Below, one piece after another: positions 8,901-16,149 of a stretch of DNA of 64,000 nt (positions within the stretch are counted from its first letter, which is position 1; the number at the start of each line of letters is the position of its first letter). The stretch is taken from positions 1 through 64,000 of the forward strand of contig CAVTVQ010000009.1 in assembly GCA_963738205.1 (NCBI GenBank), read 5' to 3'. Below the pieces are notes generated by a model. It made no database searches, had not been told where the DNA came from, and saw only the letters and a program-made list of their open reading frames with translations. Position numbers and translations under genes: made by a program. The DNA comes from DATFQE01 sp963738205. GTDB lineage: Bacteria > Actinomycetota > Thermoleophilia > Gaiellales > Gaiellaceae.

Positions 8901-8934
8901 TGTGTGCTCCCTTCTGTACAGCATTTGTCGAGAG

Positions 8935-8963
8935 ATCGTACAGGTATCGCGGCGTCTTGTCAA
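8935..8963 (-). promoter_or_regulatory. Sigma70-type promoter of the DUF378-fasciclin operon
   Basis: On the minus strand TTGACA (8,958-8,963) and TACGAT (8,935-8,940) are separated by exactly 17 bases and lie 35 bases upstream of the GTG start. The -35 hexamer lies inside the first of the three 11-bp repeats, so a bound repressor would block RNA polymerase. Confidence 0.8.
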
Positions 8964-8989
8964 GTGTTTGTTCAATGTCTGTAGAATGC
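8957..8989 (+). promoter_or_regulatory. Putative CarH operator: three tandem 11-bp direct repeats
   Basis: TTGTCAAGTGT, TTGTTCAATGT and CTGTAGAATGC follow one another without gaps; columns 2-4 (TGT), 7 (A) and 9-10 (TG) are identical in all three. CarH tetramers are known to bind three 11-bp direct repeats overlapping a -35 element, which is the arrangement here. The last repeat ends four bases before the regulator's ATG, so autoregulation is also likely. Confidence 0.78.
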
Positions 8990-8993
8990 TGGC

Positions 8994-9869
8994 ATGGAAC
9001 CCGCGACCGAGCAGCTCCGGATCGGCGAGCTGAGCCGACGAACGGGTGTCAGCGCCGAGCTCCTGCGCGCGTGGGAACGCCGGTACGGGCTGCTCCACCC
9101 GACTCGCACAGGTGGCGGATTTCGTCTGTACTCGCCGGCTGATGAGCGGCGGGTCTCGCTCATGCGCTCGCACTTGCAGAATGGGATGTCCGCTGCAGAG
9201 GCTGCCCGCCTCACTCTCACGGAGGCGGACGGCGGCACTCGCGATGATGATGAACCGGTCCTGCAGCGCCGTGCTCAGGAGCTTCGCCAGGCGCTGGACG
9301 ACCTCGACGAGGGCGCCGCGCAAAGCGCGCTCGACAGCGCTCTCGCGGAGTTCTCGACCGAGACCGTGCTAACGGATCTCGTGCTGCCCTACCTGCATGA
9401 GCTTGGTGAGCGCTGGGCGAGCGGCGAGGCGTCGGTGGGTCAGGAGCACTTCGCCAGCCAACTCATCCGAGGCAGGCTCCTCGGGCTCGCGAGGGGCTGG
9501 GATCGCGGTGCCGGCCCGCGTGCTCTCCTTGCCTGCGCTCCGGGCGAACAGCACGATCTCGGGCTGATCGCGCTTGGCGTCGCCCTGCGCGCCCGAGGCT
9601 GGCGCATCACGTATCTCGGCCAGGACACGCCACTCGAAACGCTTGCCGAGAGTGCCCGCTCGCTCGGGCCGCTCGCGATCGTGATCTCATCCGTCTCGCC
9701 CGACCGGCTCTCGAGGTCGGGGGCCGAGTTGCGACGCCTGGCGGGCATTGCACACGTGTGGCTCGCCGGGCCAGGCGCCAGCGAAGCTCTCGCCAAGAAG
9801 ACGCGGGCAACATTCCTCGAGGTCGACCCGGTGGCCGCAGCGGACCGCGTAGCCGCCACAAGACCATGA
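8994..9869 (+). CDS. CarH/LitR-like MerR regulator with adenosylcobalamin-binding photoreceptor domain
   Basis: Residues 8-75 form a MerR-type winged helix (LRIGELSRRTGVSAELLRAW, then WERRYGL). A helical B12-cap domain carries the CarH signature W-x9-EH (W141, E151-H152), and the Rossmann-like cobalamin domain carries E-x-H-x-x-G with the lower axial ligand H187 (GEQHDLG). In CarH, AdoCbl drives tetramer formation and repression in the dark, and light cleaves the Co-C bond and releases DNA. All the photochemical hallmark residues are present, so a light-sensing role is likely. It heads an apparent operon with two genes. Confidence 0.9.
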   Translation: MEPATEQLRIGELSRRTGVSAELLRAWERRYGLLHPTRTGGGFRLYSPADERRVSLMRSHLQNGMSAAEAARLTLTEADGGTRDDDEPVLQRRAQELRQALDDLDEGAAQSALDSALAEFSTETVLTDLVLPYLHELGERWASGEASVGQEHFASQLIRGRLLGLARGWDRGAGPRALLACAPGEQHDLGLIALGVALRARGWRITYLGQDTPLETLAESARSLGPLAIVISSVSPDRLSRSGAELRRLAGIAHVWLAGPGASEALAKKTRATFLEVDPVAAADRVAATRP

Positions 9870-9885
9870 GGCCTGCCTGAAACCC

Positions 9886-10326
9886 GTGACGTCCGTCGAA
9901 ACGGCGACCGCCATCGGACCGGTCGTCGAGCCGACGCCACAGGGGGCGGAGATGCTCGCCGCAAGCTACTGGCGTGAGGTCGAGGCGACGACGCGCCGCA
10001 TTGTGCGGGCAGACGCCGTTGCCGGGGGCATCGATGTTCGCCTATTCGGTCGAGGCCCCGTCCTCATCAGGCTTGGACGTCCTGCCGTCCTCGCCGACCT
10101 CACGTCCGTCACGTGCGCGTACCCCATCGTCGGCGGGCTCCTAGTGGGCCGGCCCGGCGGGGCGCTCGCGCTGGAGCAAGTTAACGGTGACCCGGTCGTT
10201 CTGCGCTCGACGCTGACGGAATACGTCCCCCGGCTTGCGGGCACGCTCTATTTTCAGGTGCAGGCTCGCCTGCATTCACTGATCAGCCGCCGCCACTTCG
10301 CGCGACTCGGCCGGGACGCACGATGA
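9886..10326 (+). CDS. Conserved hypothetical protein co-transcribed with the CarH-like regulator
   Basis: The 146-residue product starts at GTG 16 bases after the regulator and overlaps the next gene by the ATGA motif, so it belongs to the same operon. It has no signal peptide. The central part alternates beta-strand-like segments (IDVRLFGRGPVLIRLGRP, VGGLLVGRPGGALALEQ), and the C-terminus is helical. The context beside an atypical SDR suggests an accessory protein of that enzyme. I do not recognise a domain. Confidence 0.75.
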   Translation: MTSVETATAIGPVVEPTPQGAEMLAASYWREVEATTRRIVRADAVAGGIDVRLFGRGPVLIRLGRPAVLADLTSVTCAYPIVGGLLVGRPGGALALEQVNGDPVVLRSTLTEYVPRLAGTLYFQVQARLHSLISRRHFARLGRDAR

Positions 10327-11189
10327 AAGTCGCCGTCTTTGGCGCGACCGGCACCATCGGCACCGCTCTGCTTCCGGCTCTGGCGCGGTCACATGACGTC
10401 GTCGCGCTGTCGCGACGCGAACGGGAGGGCGGCGGAGTGAACTGGTTGAGGGCCGACGCCGGCGACGCCGAATCCGTCCGCAGGGCTCTCGAGGGGGTCG
10501 ACGTCGCCTATTACCTCGTGCACTCGCTCGGCACGCGTGACTTCCAGGAGCGCGATCTCGCCGCGGCCAGGACCGTCGCCGAGGAGGCCGGGCGGGCCGG
10601 GCTTAGCCAACTCATCTACCTGGGCGGCCTCGGCGACGATTCTCATGAGCTGTCTACGCACCTCCGTAGCCGACTCGAGACCGAGAAGGAGCTAGCCTCT
10701 GGTGCCGTCCCGCTGACCACGCTGCGAGCCGCGATCGTCATCGGCCGAGGCAGCGCCGGCTTCGAAACGATCGTCGCGCTCGTGGACCGCCTGCCAGCAA
10801 TGGTGTGCCCGCGCTGGGTCGGCGTACGTACTCAGCCGATCGCCATCGTGGACGTCATCGAGTACCTCGCCGGTGTCTGCGGTCTTCCCCAGGCGATCGG
10901 GGCGAGCTTCGACATTGGCGGGCCCGACGTGATGACCTACAGGGAGATGATCGAGCGGGTTGGGACCGTGCGCGGCAGACGGCCGCTGATCGTGGAAGTC
11001 CCCGTGCTCACGCCCCGCCTCTCCTCGTACTGGCTCCACCTCGTGACACCTGTGAAGGCCTCGGTCGCCCGTCCGCTGATCGAAGGTCTGCGAAACGAGA
11101 CCGTCGCGAAGGACGAGCGCATCCGGGAACTGCTCCCCTTCGAGCTCACGCCGTTCGACGTAGCGGCGCGAGCCGCGCTCGACGGCTAA
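10323..11189 (+). CDS. NAD(P)H-binding atypical SDR (YbjT-like)
   Basis: The 288-residue protein opens with the dinucleotide-binding motif GATGTIG at residues 8-14 and continues with the Rossmann pattern (VVALSRR, DAGDAESVRRAL, VAYYLVHSLG, IYLGGLGD). The catalytic Tyr-Lys pair of classical SDRs is absent, placing it with the atypical SDR/NmrA-like group, which often binds NAD(P) as a sensor or ubiquinone-linked oxidoreductase. Actinobacterial members occur with carotenoid or light-response genes. Here it overlaps the preceding gene by four bases and is probably under CarH control. Confidence 0.88.
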   Translation: MKVAVFGATGTIGTALLPALARSHDVVALSRREREGGGVNWLRADAGDAESVRRALEGVDVAYYLVHSLGTRDFQERDLAAARTVAEEAGRAGLSQLIYLGGLGDDSHELSTHLRSRLETEKELASGAVPLTTLRAAIVIGRGSAGFETIVALVDRLPAMVCPRWVGVRTQPIAIVDVIEYLAGVCGLPQAIGASFDIGGPDVMTYREMIERVGTVRGRRPLIVEVPVLTPRLSSYWLHLVTPVKASVARPLIEGLRNETVAKDERIRELLPFELTPFDVAARAALDG

Positions 11190-11573
11190 TCGGAGCTTCG
11201 GTCACGGCGCTCCGGATTCACCGCAGCTGGCATGTACACCGCAGGTAAATGAGCGCGAGATCCGATCCCCGGTCGACAGGAGCTGCACCATCATCTCAAC
11301 CGGACGATGATCGTCAGAAACCCAGCGCCCAGCGGGTAGCTCTTCTTCGCTTCAGGACACGTACTTCGCAACCTGAGCGGAAGCGAACAGTCCTGTTTGC
11401 AGGGATTTCGACGGACTACGGCACATCGTCTTGCTGGAGTCGTTCGCCGGTCGGGCCGAGCTGTGTGCGCTTCTCTGGATCCCCGATGACTGTTGGTGGA
11501 TGGCGGGCCGGTCATGGAGACCGCTGCTGCCGAGGGTCTGGGCGGGAAATTCCGCCCAGACCCGTATGGCGAG
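11190..11573. other. Gene-free stretch before the first partial tRNA-Ser
   Basis: No coding signal is seen. It ends in the strong hairpin listed next, then enters the partial tRNA-Ser copy that marks the left edge of the accretion zone. Confidence 0.6.
11534..11563. terminator. Perfect 12-bp hairpin beside partial tRNA-Ser copy A
   Basis: GGGTCTGGGCGG and its exact complement flank a six-base loop. It lies 10 bases from the 3' end of the partial tRNA-Ser, in the position occupied at other copies by a different but equally strong GC hairpin. It could act as a bidirectional terminator. Confidence 0.65.
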
Positions 11574-11695
11574 CGGAGGGGGAGGGATTCGAACCCTCGA
11601 GGGACCAAGACGGCCCCTAGCGATTTTCGAGACTTGTTTGGTTCGGCTCAACCACGCGGTCTGAGCCGCGTGCGCGACAGAACGCGCGACACTCG
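11574..11695 (-). repeat. Attachment-site-like copy A: 3' half of tRNA-Ser(CGA) plus arm repeats
   Basis: On the minus strand, 11,574-11,633 carries the anticodon loop (TCTCGAAAA), long variable arm, perfect T arm GAGGG-TTCGAAT-CCCTC and acceptor CCCCTCC of tRNA-Ser(CGA), but no 5' half. Beyond the anticodon arm, GCGCGACA occurs at 11,672 and 11,684 (12-bp period), about 39 bp from the core. The flank (ttcggctcaaccacgcggtc) matches copy E, defining flank type 2. Confidence 0.82.
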
Positions 11696-11853
11696 TTCCC
11701 TGACCGAGGTGATCTCACCGAAGATGTCGGGCACGTCTGGGCGTGCGAACGCATGCGGATAGGCGTCGAGAGCTGGCGCGTGGGTCTCGGCTCAGCGAGC
11801 GCCGTCCAGGCAGTCGCTGATGCTGGCCTCGGCGCTCTCGGTGATATGCCGTC

Positions 11854-12522
11854 GTGAGCGAGACGCCTGATGCGGATTGGCGCAGCTGCCGGTGGGGCAT
11901 GCTTGGAGCGATGACGTGCGGTCTGGATCACGACGATAACGGTCTGCTCGCGATTCCCGAGACCGTCGCTGGGAGCGCTGGGCGGGTCGTCACTCAGGTG
12001 TTCGAGCGGGTGCTCTGGTCGGATGTGCGCGTCACGACGCCCGCGGAGGGAAAGCGGCTTCTTGCGGAAGACGACCGCTCCGAGGAGCTCGCGGACACGA
12101 TCCAGCGGTTCGTCGGCCTCGCGACGCCGATCGTGCGGGTGGTGGCACGCGGAGCGCGCTTCACGCGCGTGCCGTGGGTGCTGGTCGCCTCGTCGACGCT
12201 GTCGGTCGGCGTGACCGTGCGGGCCGGTGTGCGCGAGCTGCAGGTGCTCGCGGCGTTCCTGGCCTTTCGGTTCGAGCAGGAGACGGGAGCGTTGCCGGAG
12301 CCCGCGTTGCTCCAGAAGTTGACGCTCGAGCTCTACCTCTCCCCGCGCAAGACGCCCGACGTCTCGGATCGTCGCCTGCCGCTCGTGCGGCTTGCGAGGC
12401 GCTGGATCGTGAGTGGGGCGCTCGGTCGCGACACGCGCGGCAAGACCGGGAAGGCGCTCGACAAGGCGGCGCAGCTCGACCTCGCGACGCTCGCCGCTCC
12501 CGCTGCGGTCGGCGCACGCTAG
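11854..12522 (+). CDS. Hypothetical protein
   Basis: The 222-residue frame starts at GTG and has high-GC codon bias at third positions. It contains one hydrophobic stretch (WVLVASSTLSVGVTVRAG) that could be a membrane hairpin, followed by a helical region and a basic, Ala-rich C-terminus. No family is recognised. It lies alone in the first interval of the tRNA-Ser accretion zone, which suggests a horizontally acquired accessory gene. Confidence 0.6.
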   Translation: MSETPDADWRSCRWGMLGAMTCGLDHDDNGLLAIPETVAGSAGRVVTQVFERVLWSDVRVTTPAEGKRLLAEDDRSEELADTIQRFVGLATPIVRVVARGARFTRVPWVLVASSTLSVGVTVRAGVRELQVLAAFLAFRFEQETGALPEPALLQKLTLELYLSPRKTPDVSDRRLPLVRLARRWIVSGALGRDTRGKTGKALDKAAQLDLATLAAPAAVGAR

Positions 12523-12765
12523 CCGTGGCGTCGGGATGACGCGTCAGCGAGCGTGTGGGGTGCGTTAACTCGGTTCCGCTTCGGGCGGCCGGGTTCTGAT
12601 CCGCGGAGTTTGCGCCGGTCACGCCGGACAATGGCCACGTTGTCGGGACGGCCACCCGCTGAGTTTTTCGGGGTCATCCGTGTAGGGCACGAGCACGCGG
12701 TTCGGTCCGATCCTGGCGCGTGAACAATCCACCTTGACGACGAGAGTTCTGACGTAAGCACACTC

Positions 12766-13335
12766 GTGCAAGCGAGTATCCCGATAGGTGTAACGGACGG
12801 GCAGACTACGCGGGTGTTCGCGGTTGTCGTGATCGGGCCGCCGGGCTCCGGGAAGACGAGCGTTTTGACGGCCCTCCACGACGTGCTCGGCGATGACGAT
12901 GTCGCGCACGCCGTGATCGAAGTCGAGGCTCTCGCCTGGGCTCACCCCCCGATCGGGGAGGAGCAAGCCATTCAGCACCTGGAGACCTTAAGCCGCAGCT
13001 ATGTGGCACGCGGGTGCCGGCTGATCCTCGTCGGCGCGACGGCCACGTCCGCCGACTACCTCGCCGCTGTCGTCGCAGCAGTCGGCGCAGACGACTATCT
13101 TGTCGTTCGACTTGACGCCGATCCTCTGACGCTCCGCGAGCGGATCATCGCGCGTGAACCGACCGAGTGGTCGGGTCTGGCGCAGTTAGTCGACGCAGTG
13201 GGCGAGCTCGCGCTTGTCAGCAGCTCGCTCGATGACGTGCACCTCGTCTGTTCGACGGAAGACGCGTCCCCACTAGCGATAGCTGCGCAGATTCGAGCGG
13301 CGCGTCCGAGCGTCTTCAGAGGGAACAACTCCTAG
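12766..13335 (+). CDS. P-loop NTPase / small kinase-like protein
   Basis: The 189-residue protein has a clear Walker A motif GPPGSGKTS near residues 24-32 preceded by a hydrophobic strand (VFAVVVIG). It continues with LVVRLDADPLTLRERIIARE, a pattern seen in the LID region of shikimate/adenylate-kinase-like folds. The substrate cannot be read from sequence. GTG is the probable start. An ATG-initiated shorter form is not available before the P-loop. It lies with one hypothetical gene between partial tRNA copies A and B. Confidence 0.7.
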   Translation: MQASIPIGVTDGQTTRVFAVVVIGPPGSGKTSVLTALHDVLGDDDVAHAVIEVEALAWAHPPIGEEQAIQHLETLSRSYVARGCRLILVGATATSADYLAAVVAAVGADDYLVVRLDADPLTLRERIIAREPTEWSGLAQLVDAVGELALVSSSLDDVHLVCSTEDASPLAIAAQIRAARPSVFRGNNS

Positions 13336-13527
13336 CGCCCTCAGGGACATTCCAGCATCACTGGCCCAGGCGGCGCAGGGCAAGCGGTCTTATCCGTTCG
13401 CGTTCCGTTCGCGGGCAGGTTTCTTTCGCGGGATCTGAGCCCGCCCGGGGGCTCCGCTCGCGCCCTCGGGTGACCTCCCCCAGCCCCTGACTCAAATCTG
13501 GAGGGCGGAGGAGGCCAACGGCGGGGA
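13336..13527. other. Gene-free segment left of att-like copy B
   Basis: No coding signal on either strand. It lies between the stop of the P-loop gene and the truncated hydrolase tail at the edge of copy B. Confidence 0.5.
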
Positions 13528-13590
13528 TCAGCTTCCGGTTGGCTGAGCCGCTTGTTCGATCAGCTTCACGAACCGCGCCTTGTAGTGAGT
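13528..13590 (-). pseudogene. C-terminal tail of an alpha/beta hydrolase, duplicated
   Basis: On the minus strand this reads THYKARFVKLIEQAAQPTGS and then TGA. The full hydrolase gene at 14,186-15,016 ends THYKARFVKLIEQAVQATGT. The similarity stops exactly at the boundary with copy B (GCGCGACACCTCATAG). It is a gene tail left at the junction of an inserted element, or a recombination product between two related hydrolase genes. Confidence 0.8.
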
Positions 13591-13823
13591 CGCGCGACAC
13601 CTCATAGCGGCTCCGGGCGGTTCCAAGCGGTCGGAGTGGCGGGCTCAAGGCCCGCCACTCTCTTGCTCTATCCCGCATCGTGCACAGGATTCGGGTTGTC
13701 AGCGGAGGGGGAGAGATTCGAACTCTCGCGGGACGAAACCGCCCCGAACGGTTTTCGAGACCGCACGCATTTGGCTCAACCATGCGTCCTGAGGCCGGGT
13801 GCGCGACACAACGCGCGACAGTC
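13590..13823 (-). repeat. Attachment-site-like copy B: downstream flank, 3' half of tRNA-Ser(CGA) and arm repeats
   Basis: The tRNA part (13,703-13,764) has a perfect T stem GAGAG/CTCTC and anticodon loop TCTCGAAAA. Its downstream side (13,590-13,702) matches the intact tRNA locus and includes an 11-bp hairpin at 13,634-13,660 (GAGTGGCGGGC). Its other side has GCGCGACA at 13,801 and 13,813. The flank (catttggctcaaccatgcgt) is type 1, shared with copies C and D. Confidence 0.85.
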
Positions 13824-14185
13824 GTGCGCTACATGCGCTCTTGCTCGCTGGAAACCGCCGTCGAACCCCTCCTTACCATGGAGGTTCTCTGGCGTCACGC
13901 GCGTACACGCGCGATCATGCGCGACACAGTTTCTCCTGCAAATCGGGGTGAATGAGGCCTCGACGATGCGTCGCGGGGCGTCGCGCGTGTCGTTTCTGAT
14001 GTGTCCGTTTTGTGTCCGCGGCTAGTTGCTCATTTCGACAACAGTCGCCCGCACAAGAGCGTCATTCGCGAAGAGCGTGTCAGTGAGATCGTTCGCGTGC
14101 GGCGGCTCGCGACGAGTCGGTGTCGCTCAGCACTGTGCGCTCGTCTGACTCAGTCGATCAGGTCGTGGAGGCCAGCGGCGGGGGA
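13824..14185. other. Gene-free segment right of copy B
   Basis: No coding frame of convincing composition. It lies between copy B and the hydrolase stop codon. Local GC is lower than in the surrounding genes, consistent with foreign DNA. Confidence 0.5.
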
Positions 14186-15016
14186 TCAGGTTCCGGTCGC
14201 CTGAACTGCTTGTTCGATCAGCTTTACGAACCGCGCCTTGTAGTGGGTGAGGCCGCCCACGTGGCTCGCGGCGGGGAACTGGACGGTCGTCGATTCAGCG
14301 CGCTGGGCCATGAACCGCTGCAGGGCAGGGTCGATGGCGCGGTCGTGGCCCGAGACTGCGTACCACGACGGGAGCCCATGCCAGGCGGCGGGGCCGGATG
14401 GAGTGACGAAGAGGCCCAGGCTCGTGGGGAGCTGCTGGGCTGCGATCTCGGCGCCCAGCTTCGGATTCAAGTCCTGGGCGAAGTCCTCGGGGAAGAACTG
14501 CGGGTCGACGATGAAGAAGGGGGGCGACGGGGCGGGCAGCAGATGTGTCAGAAACGTGCCCGGCGTGTAGCCAACGCTCATGCTGGTGATCGTCTCATCG
14601 ATGTCGGGGACGTACGCCGCCGTGTAGACCAGTCCGCGAACGTCGCTGCGCCCGCTGGCGGCGTTGGTGATCACGAATCCGCCGTAGGAATGTCCCACCA
14701 GGATCTTGTCTCCCGGGATCGAATCCAGCGTCGATCGGACGATCGCCACGTCGGCCGCGACAGAAGTCAGGCCGAGCGCCGGGGCCGCCGTCTGGTAGCC
14801 GTCTTTGTGCAGCGCGGCGGCCACTCCGTCCCATCCGGCAGGCGATGCGAAGGCGCCGTGTACGAGCACGATCGTCGGGTCAGGCTCGGCCGCTCGGGCG
14901 CTTGTGGAGAGAGCTGCGAGTGAGAGCATCAAGGCGGCCGCGATCAGGAGGCCGACTCGGATTAGATGGCGTTCGCCGCGTCGATCCGCAGCGAGGCTCT
15001 GTGTGCGATCGGTCAT
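14186..15016 (-). CDS. Secreted alpha/beta hydrolase
   Basis: The 276-residue protein has an N-terminal signal peptide (RVGLLIAAALMLSLAALSTS, then ARA-A). The hydrolase core has oxyanion motif HGAF (53-56), nucleophile elbow GHSYGG with S110, an acid in SGHDRAID and a histidine in SHVGG. An ATG with GGAGGAG four bases upstream is preferred to earlier in-frame codons. The family (EstC/RsbQ-like esterases) acts on small esters or lactones. The same strand carries a cytosolic paralogue next door, and its C-terminal tail is duplicated at 13.5 kb. Confidence 0.88.
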   Translation of the reverse strand: MTDRTQSLAADRRGERHLIRVGLLIAAALMLSLAALSTSARAAEPDPTIVLVHGAFASPAGWDGVAAALHKDGYQTAAPALGLTSVAADVAIVRSTLDSIPGDKILVGHSYGGFVITNAASGRSDVRGLVYTAAYVPDIDETITSMSVGYTPGTFLTHLLPAPSPPFFIVDPQFFPEDFAQDLNPKLGAEIAAQQLPTSLGLFVTPSGPAAWHGLPSWYAVSGHDRAIDPALQRFMAQRAESTTVQFPAASHVGGLTHYKARFVKLIEQAVQATGT

Positions 15017-15105
15017 GGCGCTCCTCCTTGGACGGATTGCGGCACTGGGAACCACTTAGCCTCTTCGGTCGCGGGCACGCTGGGCGTTGGATCCTTTGCG
15101 TCGTG

Positions 15106-15798
15106 CTAAGTGATCGATGTCGCGGCCTCGTCGATCAGGTTCACGATCGCGGCTGGCTGTGAGGCCAGCGAGGCATGGCTGGCGTCGAGTTCGATCGTGC
15201 GTCGTGGATCCATGCGCTTGGCCATGCGGCGCTCGGTGTCGGGATGAATCATGCGGTCGTTCGTCGAGACTTGGTACCAGGTCGGCTTCTTCTTCCAAGC
15301 CGGATCAGAGACGGTGTCTCCGAACGTGGAACCAAGCGGCGCCTTCTGCGTGACGGCCATCACGAGCGCTTCATCGCCGGGCAGATCCTGGCAAAAGCTC
15401 TCCTGGAACTTGTCCTGCTTGATCCAGACGTAGCCGTCCGAGTCCGGCTCGACATTCCCCAGGGCCGCTGCCGCATTCCATTCGCCGATCTGAGCAAGGC
15501 TTTCCCCAGCGTCCGGAGCGAAGGCGGCGACGTAAACGAGACCGACGACGGTCGGCAGGTCACCGGCCGCCGTGACCACCGCTCCGCCGTAGGAGTGACC
15601 GACGAGCAGGACCGGCCCGTCGACCTGCTTGACCATCTTCTGCGTCCGTTCTGCGTCGTCCGAAAGGGAGGTCAACGGATTCTCCACGGCATGGAGCGAG
15701 TCGTAGCCACGATCCTTCAACTCGACGATCACCTTGGCCCAATGGGCGGCACCACCCCAGAAGCCATGGACGAGCACGACGCTCGGCTTGTTGCCCAT
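15106..15798 (-). CDS. Cytosolic alpha/beta hydrolase
   Basis: This 230-residue enzyme has motif HGFWGG (11-16), nucleophile elbow GHSYGG with S69, acid STNDRMIH and histidine DASHASL, which is the complete triad. It has no signal peptide. GGGAGGAAC precedes the ATG. It is related to the adjacent secreted hydrolase (both carry GHSYGG and similar lids and C-termini), so the pair probably arose by duplication before or after acquisition. The substrate is unknown. The 90-base gap to the next gene fits co-transcription. Confidence 0.88.
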   Translation of the reverse strand: MGNKPSVVLVHGFWGGAAHWAKVIVELKDRGYDSLHAVENPLTSLSDDAERTQKMVKQVDGPVLLVGHSYGGAVVTAAGDLPTVVGLVYVAAFAPDAGESLAQIGEWNAAAALGNVEPDSDGYVWIKQDKFQESFCQDLPGDEALVMAVTQKAPLGSTFGDTVSDPAWKKKPTWYQVSTNDRMIHPDTERRMAKRMDPRRTIELDASHASLASQPAAIVNLIDEAATSIT

Positions 15799-16149
15799 TC
15801 CGTTCCTCCCTCGTTGGATCCGTTGACCAAGTCGCCGACAAGGATACGACCGGAGCGATCCACGCCTGGATCTCTGAGACTGCGAAGGCGAAGATCGCGA
15901 TCAAGCTGGTCAGTGCCAGGTTGGGCTCACGACCTGCAAGGCGACTGTGTGACCTCTCTCAGCCGTTCAGAACGGTGTAGTCCGTCATCTAGACGGCCGA
16001 GGGATGCATACGATGGAGAGCGGTACAACCGCCTCTCCGCCGAAGGTGGCCGATGAGCTATTCAACCTGTTCCGGTTCAACGACAACATGTCACCGGAAT
16101 CGCATTCTCACTGGGGCGATCGGTCAGCGCGGCGCGCGCGAGTGACGCG
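15799..16149. other. Divergent intergenic region (hydrolases / STAND gene)
   Basis: About 350 bases with no gene. It should hold the promoters for both directions, but I see no clear -35/-10 pair or operator. Confidence 0.5.
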
